Notes: generated by a model from the letters alone, not told the origin. Shown: positions 31,400-43,607, numbered from the stretch's first letter. The stretch is 64,000 bases of DNA from Enoplolaimus lenunculus (GCA_030248215.1 JASANG010001737.1:616501-680500); one strand, 5' to 3'. A program made the numbers and translations.

Positions 31400-34300
31400 T
31401 TACGCGCAACCACATCGAGTCACAATCATACCCGGAACTTTGGCTACCATGACTTCGTTTTCTTCGTTGAAATAAATCATCAACATATCGGACATATCCG
31501 CCGGCGTACAACACGGACCAACGCCGACACTTTGTGTCACATGGGTGTGAAGGTATTGTTGCAAATGGCGATAAGGGCATTCGCCGGAACAATAGTAGGC
31601 CATGTAGCTTTTGGGTGCCACTACCCAGTGCCAACCAAATTTTTCAAAATCGATCACAAGCCGATGCCGACAACAGCGCGTTTCAGTGTCGACGCTGCAG
31701 TCGAGCGTTGCGCTCGCTTGTCGCTTGGCACGCGAGCGCCCGTTGTCTGACATTACTAGCTCTAGATACATGTTCTGAAATATGCGAAAAATTATTAAGT
31801 ACTCTCAATTGTTGTCACAGCTGCGGGATACCACTAGTGGATTCAGGGACGGGCGATAAGGGGGCGGGGTATACGCCCTTCGTCAGAAAAGGTCTCGTAA
31901 TAAAATGGTATGGTCCCTCATCGTACAATTTGTCTCACTAACAAAATTGGCGCGAGAAAATTGGCGCGAGAAATTTGGCGCAAGAAAATTGGCGCGAGAA
32001 AATTGGCACATATATAGCATACAGTAAAAATTGCGTTTCATAACTTTTGTTCCTGCACGCTCTCATCCGCCGCCAATTTCTGGATCAGCCAGTGCGGAAT
32101 GTGCAAAATTTTTTTATTCAGTTTATACGGCTGGGTAACGTGTTTATCAAAATTTCAACTTCAAACGTTTTAGCCCCGCTTGTCAATACGTCAAGTGCCA
32201 TTTGCTGTACATACCCATTGTCAATTTTTTCGCGTTCCCTTTTCAGCCGGTTTTCCTGACTACGCTGGTGGATCGTGTATTTAATTTGGGCACACCGATC
32301 TTTGCTCCCAACACGAATCAAGACTAAGATTTGGTATAAAAGTTCAACACTAAAATGGCGTTCGATAATTCTCGATGGCTGTTTCAATCGCATTGTTTTT
32401 CAATTATTCTACTTCGCGTGGCCAATGTTTCAGAAATTGCTCAATCCACCGCTGTGATTGGCTATGCGAACTTGAGCACAACTTACATGAGATCCATCGT
32501 CTAAGTCGGTCGGATTAACCACAAGGTTTTCGCCGTTGTCATGTATGAGAGACACATAGATGCCGTAGTTTTCTGCTGGTCGAGATAACCAATTGTCGAC
32601 AATTTTTCGAACGTTCACTTTTTGCCAATGACCTCCGAGATGTGAGCTCAATTTGATTTGTTTAGTTCGGATTAATTCCATCTGGTTTAAGGAAATTGAA
32701 AACAGTAAATTATAATTTCATTACGTAAAAATTTCAATTTGAACCACATACTGTATTGACCCGAATAAAAGGGGCGGGGGCAATAAGAGGGGGTCCCCAT
32801 TTTGGGTCCGAATCAACACGAGTCCGTATCCCTAATAAGAGTCCATAAATGTCAATTAACCCTAATTGTTGCGCATAAATGACTCCAGGACCAAATAAAT
32901 TGAGTTGAAAACTTAAAAAGCGTACTTAAATTTTGAAAGTACATTCCTATCGCTCAAGCTAACGACACAAGACAAATAAACGTTTAATTCAACGGATAAT
33001 TGCAGTACGGGATATATATCAGTAACGAAGGGCGGCGGAGCCTGGGTTAAAAATACATAACAGTCCGTAAAACCGAATAACAAGGGGGGTACCCTATGGA
33101 GAGGGTAAATAAATATCAGTCCCCCCTCTTTTTCAGGTCAATACAGTATTGACTATTAACAATCTTATAAGGCAGACCCGTAACACTTAGAAGTATTTTA
33201 AGCTTAGGCTTAGTCTTATGATTCTTCTTAGTCTCAGACATAGGATTAAGCTTAACTTTAGGCTTAAAATCATTCTTAGATACGGGCTTAGGATTAAGCT
33301 TAACCATAGGCTTCAGATCATTCTTAAACTCAGGCTTAGGCTTAAGCTCTGCCTTAGAGTTAGGCTTAGGCTTAAGATCATACATAGACTCAGGCTTAGG
33401 CTTAAATTTAGGCTTCGGCTTAAACTGAGGCTTACACTTTGGCTTAGGCTTAAGATCATTCATTCTTAGACTCCGACTTAGGCTGAAGCTCAGGCTAAGA
33501 TTTATTTGGCGTACGCTTAGTTTTATTGTTCCGCGTAATTTTAGGCTTATTCTAAAGGTTACACTTAAAGTTGTCGGGAAGTAATGCCCAGTGTTAATTT
33601 TTAACTTCTGGCATATCGCAAGCCTGATTTCTGCATACAACAGCGTTATATATCAGATATTGTTCGATAGAACCCAATGCGCATAACCAAGGTCCAAGGT
33701 CATCGTTCGAACGGCGGACCAGCCTACGACGAGCGCATTCCTATTAACTTGCATTGTACAAACTTTACTATACCGATTGCATCAACACATTACACGTTGT
33801 TAATTATACTTTATCCATAAGAAAATTGACTGCAATCGCAATCATTAATAATCGCATTAAAAATAAAACGCTATTTTAAGCGAAAATTTTTCAATTTACT
33901 ATTTATAACCCTTTCTCACATTGAGTTGCCTGTAAGCAACTCAGCGCAGTGCATATACGTTAAATAGTATATATCGCACCGTGTTTAACAATTGCAACAC
34001 GTATACATAGTACTAAATCACCACAAGACGTGAGAGCCCCCTCGGGCTCGAGCGTCAAGCTCCTATAGCTGAGTGGTGATGGTATACGCCTCCCACTCCA
34101 GTCACTGGAGTTCGAATCCTAGCATAAAAGTAGGTCTCAGGGAAAATAGAAAATATTCATGTGATAAATGGTTAAACGTTTTAAACTATTTTAGCGCTTT
34201 TGAATAATTTTCGCGTTATTCAGCAACATTTAAACGGATTTTGCTAAGCGAAGAACCTCTAAAATGAATTGTTCGCGATAAATATCAAAATGCTTATGTT

Positions 34301-37300
34301 AGCAAATTTTAGCGTTTATTAAAACGCTATTTTCTATAAACACTATTTTCAAATCACTAAAAACGTTTTGTATTTTTGTCCACAATTTCCAAATATTTGG
34401 TCTGCTTCTAATAGCTCAACCGCTGCTAAGTTTGAGCTTTACGCATAAGGTGTGTTTCTTTTGATTTTACTTCACTAACCTCAGGCTGATCAGGATTTGC
34501 GATGCTAGTGACCATAAAAACGTTGAGTTCGTATGCTTTGGCAGCAAAGTTAATTGAATTTTCGCCAATATTCGTCGCACTTTGATGATTTGTTTGACCG
34601 TCGTTTTGAGGCTGCGGTGGCGATCGAATGTAAACGTGTAAATGAGCGCTAAGCGAATCGAGTTGTAGAGTTCGGTCAGAAAATTTGAAATAAGTCACAG
34701 GTTTTGACGTCGCCGATAAACCCCATTCGGATGGCGCTGAAAACAAAATGTTTTCAAATTTTCAATTTTGAACCGGGATCATAGTAGAAAACGTGCTCAA
34801 GTAATTAGCGCAGGCATGGATCTAAATTGGCAAATGTTGACATGACCTGTGTTTCCATGGTTTGCTTCGTTATGAAATGAACCAAAAACGAAACCACAGC
34901 GTCGACTTGGGGCTCGTAGCCAAACAGTGGCCACGATTTTCATGGAATAGTTTAATCTTTGCTTTTAAGTCAACGAAAAGCCTTGTAAGCCCATGCTGAA
35001 AATTTTTTTAGCCCCTCCCTTCAAACAAGGTGAGCTGGCGTTCGGGCCTGATCAGATGCCGCTGATGTTTATGTTTAGGAATACTTTATTTTGTGAACTT
35101 AACCTGATACTTGGTTTTTATTAATTTTATAACAGATCCCGTTAAACTGGTCAGCGTATTTAATATTTTCGGAATCGGCCAATTTTTTATGCTTATTATA
35201 AGCTAAAACTGTCCGAATATTATTCGACGGTGGAAAAATAACTAGCGCCTGAAAAAAACCCAGTCAAAAATTGTGAAACTGTATATATATTATGCTTTTA
35301 ACGTGTTATCCCCAAACATAGCGGTCTAAACCTAAAACAACCATCTTGTGTTCAGAATTTTTTGTACCCACGATTTTGCATAGTTGGCCTTTGTATAATC
35401 CGTACCACAGACACATGATGGGAGCAGCTACCCTCATACCCTCTATTTGGGGGCACCCACCCAAAAGAGGGCCCCCCAGCTTAACAAGGTTTAAAAAAAA
35501 TTGAAATTTATCTTGATCATCGCAAGCGGCTTCCATGCTTGAATTCTTTTTCGAGGGGCAACCCGAGCCTGCTACAGCATTGCACAATCTTGTAAATTTA
35601 AATATTTCATTTCCCTCACACAAATTTTAATTCTTAAATATACATGCAATATCAGTTTTAAAATTTACACTACGTTCTCAATTAAAACTGGTGACGGTGC
35701 AAGTATTAATTATGCTTCCGCGATAATTTTTAATCCAATTAACTAACATCAGTTTGCGGACAACGTGACACCGCTGAAACCTGGTTTGTAGCCCGGCTAA
35801 GCATAGCCGGGGGATAAAATCAATTTTAGCAACGGTGGTATGCAGTTGATTTCTCAAGACTTAATACAATCTTGGCAAAACTTTTCTACAGGCCAAACAT
35901 TTTTACAGTGAGGGCTGAACCTTTGCCGCCCCCCCTTGCTTCGCTGAGCGTTCAAACAGTTTCCAGTAATGATTATCAAATTTGTATAATATTTAATAGT
36001 TTAAATTATCCTCAAGTCACCCTATTACAGTTTCAGTTAAGATTACTTAAGCAAAGACGAGTCATTCAGAGTCAATTAAATTCCGTGTCTTTTGTTTGAA
36101 CTGGTGTTTACTTTCTGTTTACTGGTCACTTGAAAATTTTTATATATTTTCACTCTCTCTGTTGAATCGCTTAATTAAATTCTATTCAACACTTAAACCG
36201 TTAAGTTACTGTCGGATAAAATAATTGAAATTTTAAACTCAAATGCACTTTGACGCCTTGTGCTCCGAATTGAGGAACATACGTAACGGTTTTGTCGATA
36301 CTATTTAAAATGTTCCATGGAACAGCAAGGCCAAAAAATGGGTAGAAAAACTCAGCGCCCATGTATAGAACAGGGCCGGATCGTTTTGCGGCGGGGCTGT
36401 AATAGAGTCAGTTTAAGGTTTGGACAAACTTTTTAGCTTAGGCTTGGGCTTAGGCTTAGGAATATGGTTATACTACTGTTACGGCCCTGTACTTTACATT
36501 GTCCAAGCACAGAGTTAGACTTGGTTAATATTTTAAACAACGTGACACATAAAACACATAAAATAATTATTTGAGCCTCAAAATTTCGGCAAGGTTTAAA
36601 GTTATTGAAGTTTCAAATTTTACACGAACAATTTATTCTTAGGTGAAAAAATTCAGCTGTGCTTTTAAGCCTTAAAATTTCAATACATTATTTTTCAATA
36701 TGCACCGATGAACAGAAATTTAATATATTTTATGAACAAAACATTAAAATTTTGTAAAACTGCAAAATTTCACTACCGAAATTGCTCGAAACTTCGGCGA
36801 AACTTCTACCGGAGCCAGAGTCGCAGGTTGACTTTTTGCCGGAACCGGAGGCATATATCTTGTTATAGCTTGTCTGTCACTATCATTTGAGCGACCTTTT
36901 TAATTTTGAGTTATTTTTTGAGCAAACAAAATAATTCTACAATTGAACTCAGGCCAAAACTTTTTAACAGCAACTTTTTTCAAGTTCTATTAATGCGTTA
37001 ACACTGAGACTTATTGCACCAAATTCAATGTTCTATTTAACCCACTGCAGGGTTGCAGCAGCCACCCCCATACCGTCCATTTTGGTAAGGGGGGCATGCC
37101 AAAGACGGGCCCCCACCCTAAACAGATTTTAAACAAAATATTTGAAAAATTATTTTGACCATCGCAAGAGGCTTCCACCTCAGATTTTTTGAGGGCCTCC
37201 AGCCGAGCCTGCTCCGGCACTTATTCAACCGTAAGTTTATTAACTTAAAATTTAATATAAAATTAAATATAAAATTACGCGACATCCGGCGACACCTTTC

Positions 37301-39584
37301 ATTAAATTACCACTCAAAGTCAATAGAAACTCTTGGCAAATATTTAATTAATATCTCGATTTTGAGCAAAGAGTGCATGGAAATATAATTACTCAACTCA
37401 TCGCAAGAGTGCTGCACATTTTGTTTATATTAACCTTTAAATAATCATTTCAGTTGAAGTGAACTGAAATATAAGAATTGAACGAAAAATCGTAAACATT
37501 CTCACAAAAAATGTAACACCCGGTAGAGTCGTTTTTGAAACGCCGACAAGGGCCCAAACCGGTTTGAACGTCAAGGTTTTGCCCACTAAAAGGAACATTT
37601 TGGCCCTCGACAACGCCACCGAGTGTCGTTACATAAATACTGCTTCTAAACTGAAAATACTTTGGAGACGAAAATTGCTGTCGTCAGACCTTTAAGCCAC
37701 GTTGAACTATGAGATAAGCATGTAGACCATGGTTGTTGGCCAGAAAAAAATTTACCGGAAAAAATGGTTTTTTTTCCATTTTTTTCCGAGGGGTGGTGGA
37801 AAAAAATGGAAAAATATTAAATGATTCTTAAATGTAATTTGCAACTAAATATGATATAAACTAACGTTTTTTAGATGACGTGTAACTAATTCACATGTAA
37901 CACATTAACAGGGACCATGTGTTTTACGGAAAAAAACAACCCTGATGTAAACAATGATTGCTGTGAAACTGCACACAACCATGCAAGCGAGCGAGAAGCC
38001 AACGAATGAGTTTTAAATTTGAACTGGAATTCGGCAATTAATGTTTTTTCACGGGCAAAATTTGAATTTACAGTTGCATCTGAGTTGAAGAAGATCGAAA
38101 TTTTCGTTGAATTAAAAAAAAACTAATTTTTCCATCAAGGGAAGACTAACATAATTTTAAAAAGAAATTCTTTCTGTCAATGGAACTTTAAAAAAATGAC
38201 AAAACCGGAAACGAATAGTGATCACAACGCCGGATACAGACAACTGACATTGAACTATGAAAGTTCATTTACGGTTGTATACGAACGCCGCTGAGAGGAG
38301 CCACGCGTTACCGTACGCAACCAAATAGACTTTGTATGTATTTTTGAAAACAGCGCATAGCGTCGCGTTGAAGCGTACGGCAGTGCCCGTCACAGTAAAG
38401 TATAGCGCAACCCTAACTCGTAGCTTAAAAACACAGACCGACGTTAATTATAGGTGCCTATCCTCCGAGAGATAGGAAGATTGACAAGCTTAACGGCAGG
38501 CTTAGGATTAGGCTTAGCTTTTAGTAGATAAACGGTTTGTTAACCTGGGCCAAATCGAAAATATCCTACCGTTATACGCGATCAAATAGACACGTTCAGT
38601 TTTCGCGTGATAATCTTCAGCGTTGTCGAATATGTTTCGATGAATGCGGCTGCCAGGTGCGTCACTCTGCATATTATGGCGTCGCATAATTGAATTCAAC
38701 GGACTGTTGTGTAACGGGATCGAGCGTGCTGTAATATTTGGGGGCCGTTTGAATCCAAGTTTAGCCATAATATCGCGTTTGATTTGTTGAATTCGATTTA
38801 TCTTCGCTTCTTCGCGCAACAAACACGCAGTGCAATTTTTTCGGAGATAACTTGCAATTTGAGTATCTTGTGTAGCAGACGACAGTGCGTTGCGTTCGTC
38901 TTGAGACATATTGACGATGGAATTTTGTTCAAAGTCAACGATTCGCTGATTGGCCGCAATCAAATCGGACGCAGTGAGTTGGAGTTGTTCGCTTTGAGAT
39001 GAGCGTCGAAACGCGGCGAGTGACGCCGATGAAGAAGTTTGAGTTGCAGCTGCCGCTAGCGAACTTTGAGCAGCGATTTGTGGTGGCGCCCGGGAACTGT
39101 CGCGGTACGTTGACAGACGGATTTTATGAGTTCGGCGACGGCTTTTGTTGTCACTCCAACTGGTTCTACTTTTATGAACGTGTCTGCCGTTTCGTATCGC
39201 TTGCTCTAACGCTGAATTGTTTTGAAGTGAGCTGCTACGAAGCTTGTTAGCGTGTCTTGTCCGATGCCGGTGGTGGGATTTGGTTAAAATTTTCCGAATT
39301 TCAGACGACACTGGCGAATCTGAAAGCGGTTCAACGTGTAAACTTGTGCTACTTTGTACCAGACTGTTTTTAGTTGCTGAATTTGACATCGAATCGTCAG
39401 ACTGCTGATCTGCGTTTGAAGCCACAGTTGTCGAATTCTGTTGACGGTCGTTGGTTGCGAGTTGAGTCGCACGATGTTGTGCTTTGTCGTTGGTTGAAAT
39501 GCTCGCAATACAACAAGACACAACGGCTACAAGTAGCACCACAACAGCCCGTTGCCGTAAATTGATCGCAAACAGATGTTGCAT
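31400..39584 (-). CDS. Myostatin/GDF11-like TGF-beta precursor
   Basis: Minus-strand gene of four coding exons: 39584-38570, 34736-34480, 32681-32487 and 31774-31400, GT-AG with phases 1, 0, 0, giving 613 residues. The start was set at the ATG before MQHLFAINLRQRAVVVLLV, a signal peptide, rather than 76 codons upstream. Residues 32-240 are Ser/Thr/Arg-rich and unlike relatives. From C251 (CTACLLREEAKINRIQQIKR) to DYHAKTERVYLIAYN is the latency part of the myostatin propeptide; exon 2 has TYFKFS and LHVYIRSP; exon 3 WQKVNVRKIVDNWL. Furin site RAKR ends at 507; the 106-residue ligand has nine Cys with FGWHWVVAPK, YYCSGEC, VGPCCTP and terminal CGCA. These are secreted dimers that signal through activin-type receptors and Smad2/3 and limit muscle or nervous tissue growth. 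The exon-2 donor GAG/GTTAGT could instead be GAA/GTAAAA two codons later in phase. Myostatin and GDF11 cannot be separated; an invertebrate has usually one pro-orthologue. Confidence 0.92.
31941..32010 (+). repeat. 15-bp tandem repeat in TGF-beta intron 3
   Basis: AAAATTGGCGCGAG repeats about five times with small changes, about 170 bases upstream (on the gene strand) of exon 4. Confidence 0.75.
32751..33146. mobile_element. TA-flanked CTGTATTGACCCG inverted-repeat element (intron 2)
   Basis: CTGTATTGACCCGAATAAAA at left pairs with right text whose complement is CTGTATTGACCTGAAAAAGA; TA dinucleotides flank both ends (32749-32750, 33147-33148). A second copy lies at 52846. TA target sites and CTGTA/CAGTA-type ends suit Tc1/mariner-pogo mobilisation. 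Non-coding. Confidence 0.75.
33185..33570 (+). repeat. Degenerate TTAGGC-like array, 0.39 kb
   Basis: More than 30 hexamers of the forms TTAGGC, TTAAGC, TTAGAT and CTCAGGC run almost without break in TGF-beta intron 2. No clean inverted ends were found, so it may be a expanded core whose ends are lost. Confidence 0.75.
33909..34171 (+). mobile_element. TTAA-type element with tRNA-like core (TGF-beta intron 2)
   Basis: CCCTTTCTCACATTGAG at left, ...CATGTGATAAATGG at right, TTAA at 34172-34175 and a worn ATAA on the left. Here the tRNA-like part is on the plus strand, 34059-34125: TAGCTGAGTGGTGATGG, CGCCTCCCACTCC and GGAGTTCGAATCC. Confidence 0.75.
34059..34125 (+). other. tRNA-Gly(CCC)-like segment in a mobile element
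   Basis: Box A (TAGCTGAGTGGTGATGG), an anticodon-loop-like CCTCCCAC and box B (GTTCGAATCC) occur at tRNA spacing. The acceptor and T stems pair poorly, so it is probably not a working tRNA. Confidence 0.5.
34850..35060 (+). repeat. Dispersed repeat W (TGF-beta intron 1)
   Basis: GGGGCTCGTAGCCAAACAGT and TTTAAGTCAACGAAAAGCCT match texts near 29515 and 30650 loosely. Class unknown; non-coding. Confidence 0.45.
35400..35585 (-). repeat. Dispersed repeat Z, copy 1
   Basis: Shares with 37060-37225 and 42245-42425 a string of blocks: a C-rich block, GATTTTAAACAAAA, GACCATCGCAAGAGGCTTCC and GAGCCTGCTCCGGCAC or near matches. Copies differ by 20-30 per cent by eye. Confidence 0.6.
36357..36504 (+). 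mobile_element. TTAGGC-core inverted-repeat element (TGF-beta intron 1)
   Basis: GCCCATGTATAGAACAGGGC, CGGATCGTTTTGCGGCGGGG, short core, then CTACTGTTACGGCCCTG and ...TTACATTGTCC. Flanks do not match exactly. Confidence 0.8.
37050..37225 (-). repeat. Dispersed repeat Z, copy 2
   Basis: Best preserved copy; the blocks listed for copy 1 are all present. A 69-codon minus frame here and one in copy 1 share short similar words, which reflects the DNA repeat and not clearly a protein. Confidence 0.6.
38280..38417. mobile_element. GTTGCG-family element (TGF-beta intron 1)
   Basis: Right end AAGTATAGCGCAACCCTAAC is the exact partner of the left end at 28189; inside are CGTTACCGTACGCAACC and CGGCAGTGCCCGTCACAG. 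Left end diverged. Confidence 0.5.
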
Positions 39585-40231
39585 TAGTAGAGATTTGACG
39601 AGTATTAAGTGGTATTTTAATTGTTTTGGATAATTTTTTAGACAGTTGACACTGCGTAAACTTGTAATAAACGATGATGAGTTATTTCTACTACGAATTC
39701 TAAGCTGAACTTTAGTTAAGTTTAATTGCAAGTTTGCTGCAGTCGAAATTTTGCAACGCAACTCGTTTGGTATCAGAGATGGTTTTGAGCAATAGATCAA
39801 GTTATAAGGCACGTTTCGAGCACTGAATGTCGTCGGCGTTAAATGAATGCTGACGTCCAGGGTTAAACGTCACTGCTGTGCGTGTGTGCGGCAAGGATTG
39901 TGGGTAGATTCGGTGGATAATTATTCAATTCAAAATTTGAAACTAAAGACGCTAATTCAACTGATTGCTGGTTGATTGAAATTCGGCGAATTTAGTGCTT
40001 TGTACTGTATCAGGTATATTTTTGTAGTAGTTCGAACCGGTATTTTATACGCCGTTTGTGTGTTAAAATCGATACAGATGTGGATTATTATAGCAGGCGG
40101 AGTTGTAAAAAAAGTTTAATTTTTGTTTACTTTCTCATTGATGGTGAACCCAAAATATCTAAAAAAATGTAGCAGACGTGCTAAAATATTCTAAAGTTGA
40201 AGTCGTTCTAACTTAAAAATAGTAAGCTTAA
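39585..40231. other. 5' flank of the TGF-beta gene
   Basis: Includes an in-frame upstream ATG at 39812, 76 codons before the chosen start, with no signal-peptide character. No TATA box or other promoter element that I would stand behind. Confidence 0.35.
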
Positions 40232-40497
40232 GCTTTCAACTCATAGAGTATACTATGAGCAACTCAATACAGGTAATATATGAGCAACACAGACACTGTG
40301 GGCAGTGTTTAACAATTCTAACAAACATGTGCAATGCAAAATCTCTACAAGACGTGAGAGGCCCCCCTCATGCTGGAGCATCAAGCTCCTCTAGCTGAGT
40401 GGTCATCGTAAACGCCTCCCACCCGAGAGACTGATTATCGAATCTTACCTCGAAAGTGCATCTCCGATGAAATTGAAAATATTCATGTGAGAAAGTG
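40232..40497 (+). mobile_element. TTAA-flanked element with tRNA-like core
   Basis: TTAA at 40228-40231 and 40498-40501. CTCCTCTAGCTGAGTGGTCA, CGCCTCCCACCC and GACTGATTATCGAATC form the plus-strand tRNA-like part (about 40390-40450). Right end ...TTCATGTGAGAAAGTG; left end diverged. Confidence 0.7.
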
Positions 40498-40734
40498 TTA
40501 ATGGAAAAATTCTCAGTTAGTATCTTTAAAACGTGGTTGAAACAATGTCGATTAGAAATAAACAATTGTAAAATTTTCGCTAATCAAAACTAAAACGTTG
40601 TTTTGCTACGTTCACGAAACGATTCCACAACATATTCTGGCAAAGTTAATTTCTCGGTTTTGTGAAAAGACACAGTTCATGATGATTGTTTCCACATCGG
40701 TAATACCAACGTCTCTTGTACACTTTTTTCTCAT

Positions 40735-40990
40735 AAGCTTAAAACCTAAGCCCAAGCCCAAACCTAAACCTAAACGTAAAAGCCCGAGTCTAAGCTTAGC
40801 CGTTATCTTAAGTAATCCAAGCTGATTCCCCTCAATCGATACGACCCCCGACTCTTGTATTCTTCCATCAGCTTAAACACAAGCCTAAGCCTATGCTTAA
40901 GCGCTAAACGTAAGCTTTCATGCACGCACAAGACTAAGCTTAAGCTATAAACCAAAACCCAATTGTAAAGCCTAAGCTATGCAACAGTCA
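40735..40990 (-). repeat. GCCTAA-type array, degenerate
   Basis: Runs of AAGCCTAAGCCCAAGCCC and related hexamers, reverse complement of the TTAGGC core; no clear element ends. Confidence 0.65.
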
Positions 40991-41757
40991 GCCAATTTGC
41001 GGAACCTATGATGAGGACAGTTATACAAGATCCATACCCCCCAATCAGCAGGACGTTTCTAAGCTTGTAAACACTGGTTTTGATTAATTATACATACCTA
41101 TTTTCAGCGACCAAGTAAATATTTGCTACTTGATTTGTGTGCTATTTCGGCGTAAAAAACGTATGCGACCTAATGTCAAAAAGTCAAATGTATAGTTGTT
41201 AGTTATCACCTGGTTTTTGGCAACTACAGTATAGAAGACGATATATATACGACAATTAATATCTCAGAAGTAAACAGCTTCTGTAGCAATTTTTCATTAA
41301 TCAAACACGTTTTGATCTTTACTTTTACACATATTTCAAGCCTAAATTTTGAGAGAATTTTTCAAATTTAAAATTGTCACATTCTAACCGCAAAGTTCGT
41401 CTATAAACTCAACATATTTGTCAATATTTTGAAATTTATTACCACTGGATTTTACATTAAATTATGACAATTTTTGCAATATTTTTTTATTTCATGGTCA
41501 ATCGCGAACATTTGAAAAATGTTGTTGCATACCTAATTTTTCAAGAAACCTTAGATAAAAACTACAATGCTACAGTTAGATCACAAATTTAAAATTATCC
41601 TTAATATTTCAACTTGCAGCCGTTATGCTTTATCATTTTCGACAATTCTAAAGCACATATGTTAGTTAATTTTGAACCAAAATATGTTTTGAGTTTTCAA
41701 AAAACAATTCAATTTAAAGATTTTCTCAATCTCATTGTGTTTAGATTATAAAAAGAT

Positions 41758-41974
41758 GGTCAATGTAAAGAACAGAAGCGGAACAGTATTATAAGCATAT
41801 TCCTAAGACTAAGCCTAAGCCAACGCTTAAGCCTAAGCCTAAGCGTAAGAATGAGTTTATTCCTAAGCGTAAGCATAAGCCTAAGCCTAAGCCAAACAAA
41901 AAATAGTCTAATGCTTAAGCTTACTCTATTGCAGTCCACAGAAAAATATTCCTTCCCTGATCTTTACATGGACC
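41758..41974 (-). mobile_element. TTAGGC-core inverted-repeat element, reverse orientation
   Basis: GGTCAATGTAAAGAACAGAA at left, GCCTAAGC core, then AAGCTTACTCTATTGCAGTC and ...CTGATCTTTACATGGACC. Flanks AAAAAGAT and AAAAAACT match at 6 of 8. Confidence 0.82.
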
Positions 41975-42244
41975 AAAAAACTAAATATAAAGTGTGAAAA
42001 ACACCATATATGTACGTTGAGTGAGTAAAACACTTAATACTCAACTCAAGTCTGAAAGGTCTAAAAAATAAATCGTAATCACTCAACGATGTTCATTAAT
42101 TCTGAAGTAATTTTCAGTGCCTGAAACGGAAAGTTAGAAAAATGCGAGCGGTGCTACGAAAAAATGATGTAGCCTGAATTTCGTTTCGAGAAAGGAATGT
42201 CAACAACAAATTCGTCCAAGAAAAAAATCCCGACGCAAAGCAAC

Positions 42245-42425
42245 TCGAGAGCAGCCGCTCACCGTAGCCCCCTTTCCAAGGTGGCCCACCCGAAACTAAA
42301 GCTTCGACCCTAACAAGATTTTAAACAAAAAATTTTTTTTGAAAAAGTTCACTCATCGCAACGCGGATCCCACCCCAGAGTCGTTGAGGAGCGCTCACCT
42401 CTAAGCTTGCTCCGACACTCACGTC
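42245..42425 (-). repeat. Dispersed repeat Z, copy 3
   Basis: AAGATTTTAAACAAAAAATT, CTCATCGCAACGCGGATCCC and AAGCTTGCTCCGACACTCAC align with copies 1 and 2. Confidence 0.55.
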
Positions 42426-42763
42426 AAGTGTAACAAATTTAGCAACATATAAAGGCAGCAAACGTCAATTAATTGGCAAAAAACGTGTTTTCACCTAAAA
42501 ACCACAGTTTTACAGCGTAGTTATAGTGCTTAGGTGACTAGAAGTTTTCACTTATTTTAATATGATGCATATAAAAAATGTAACAATTTTGAGGGACAAA
42601 AATATTAACGCAATAGGACGCATGCAGATAATTACGGGTTACACTAGAAAACAAAGGGATTTAGGTGTGAAGTATTCATTATCGTTAAAATGTCGGTAGT
42701 TTTACAAAGGCTTCCGAAACGTATCAATAGTTAGTGACAGATTTTTTCAGCCAAACACCAGGT

Positions 42764-42957
42764 GGCCCGAGTTACTTTATGATGCGTCCAGGTTGCTTGT
42801 GGGTCCATAAAAGAGTAGGTTTAGATTATAGATTACATCATTTTTTGCTTAGGTTTAGGCTTAGGTTTAGGAACACATTTTTGCAACGCTCAGGCTTAGG
42901 CATTAGGCTTAGGAATACGCTTAGTCTACTGTTACGCCCGTTATAGTAACATTGGCC
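42764..42957 (+). mobile_element. TTAGGC-core inverted-repeat element, subfamily B
   Basis: GGCCCGAGTTACTTTATGAT and ...TATAGTAACATTGGCC ends. Exact 8-bp duplication CACCAGGT (42756-42763, 42958-42965). Confidence 0.88.
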
Positions 42958-42993
42958 CACCAGGTGGTGCTGCCTAACGGGTTCAACTTGACG

Positions 42994-43058
42994 TTGGAGT
43001 TGAAATTCGCCGTACGCTGGTTGAATTGGAGTTGAAATTCGCCGTACGCTGGTTGAAT
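42994..43058 (+). repeat. 33-bp tandem duplication
   Basis: GGAGTTGAAATTCGCCGTAC then GCTGGTTGAATT occurs twice in a row without change. Confidence 0.85.
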
Positions 43059-43607
43059 ATTTAATGCTATTTTTTGAAAATATAACATTTCACAAAACGT
43101 GGCTGTCTGATGGGTCAGACGACACCGTTACAAAAATTGAGTTGTGTCACTGACTTCTAAAAATTGCACTATAAAACTTGAGTTTACTCAAGTTTCGTGT
43201 TGAAATATAAATTGTTTAATGCAAAAACTCGCTTAACTTCTGGTTCGCTTCGCTCGCGAGGTTTCTATACTAAACTACTCTGAATGCTTTTTGACTCGTC
43301 GTTGTATTTCAAACGAAGCTAACTAACTCTAGAGGATTTTGGACACTTGATGGCATTTCAAAGATACGCTTCCATGTCGGACTTGGCATCCCTGTATTTT
43401 GGGTTTGTTACTGCTCCAATGTTTGATACACCACGAAATTAACATTCCACGAAAAAACCGCTACCGCGTTCCTGGTTTACTGCAAAAATGCGTCTAATTT
43501 CTCGCTCGCAAGCTCTGTTTCACAGTTTCTATGCTACGTCCGATTTGGGCCTTTGTCACCAAGATAGTTGTTTGGACTGCAACACACGACTAAAAGCAGA
43601 TATCAGA

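Noticed and set aside
31941-32010. Regular repeats as a CRISPR array
   Set aside because: Contiguous 15-bp tandem units without spacers in an animal intron.
32118-32393. 91-codon minus frame in TGF-beta intron 3
   Set aside because: Contains helical-looking text but no recognised domain or splice sites that fit; perhaps a transposon scrap. Not called.
37738-37935. Element ending in ACAACCCTG with poly(A/T) palindrome
   Set aside because: Left end does not match well enough and no duplication was found.
39585-39812. TGF-beta start at the upstream ATG (39812)
   Set aside because: The 76 extra residues have no signal peptide at their front; the ATG at 39584 starts directly on a hydrophobic signal sequence.
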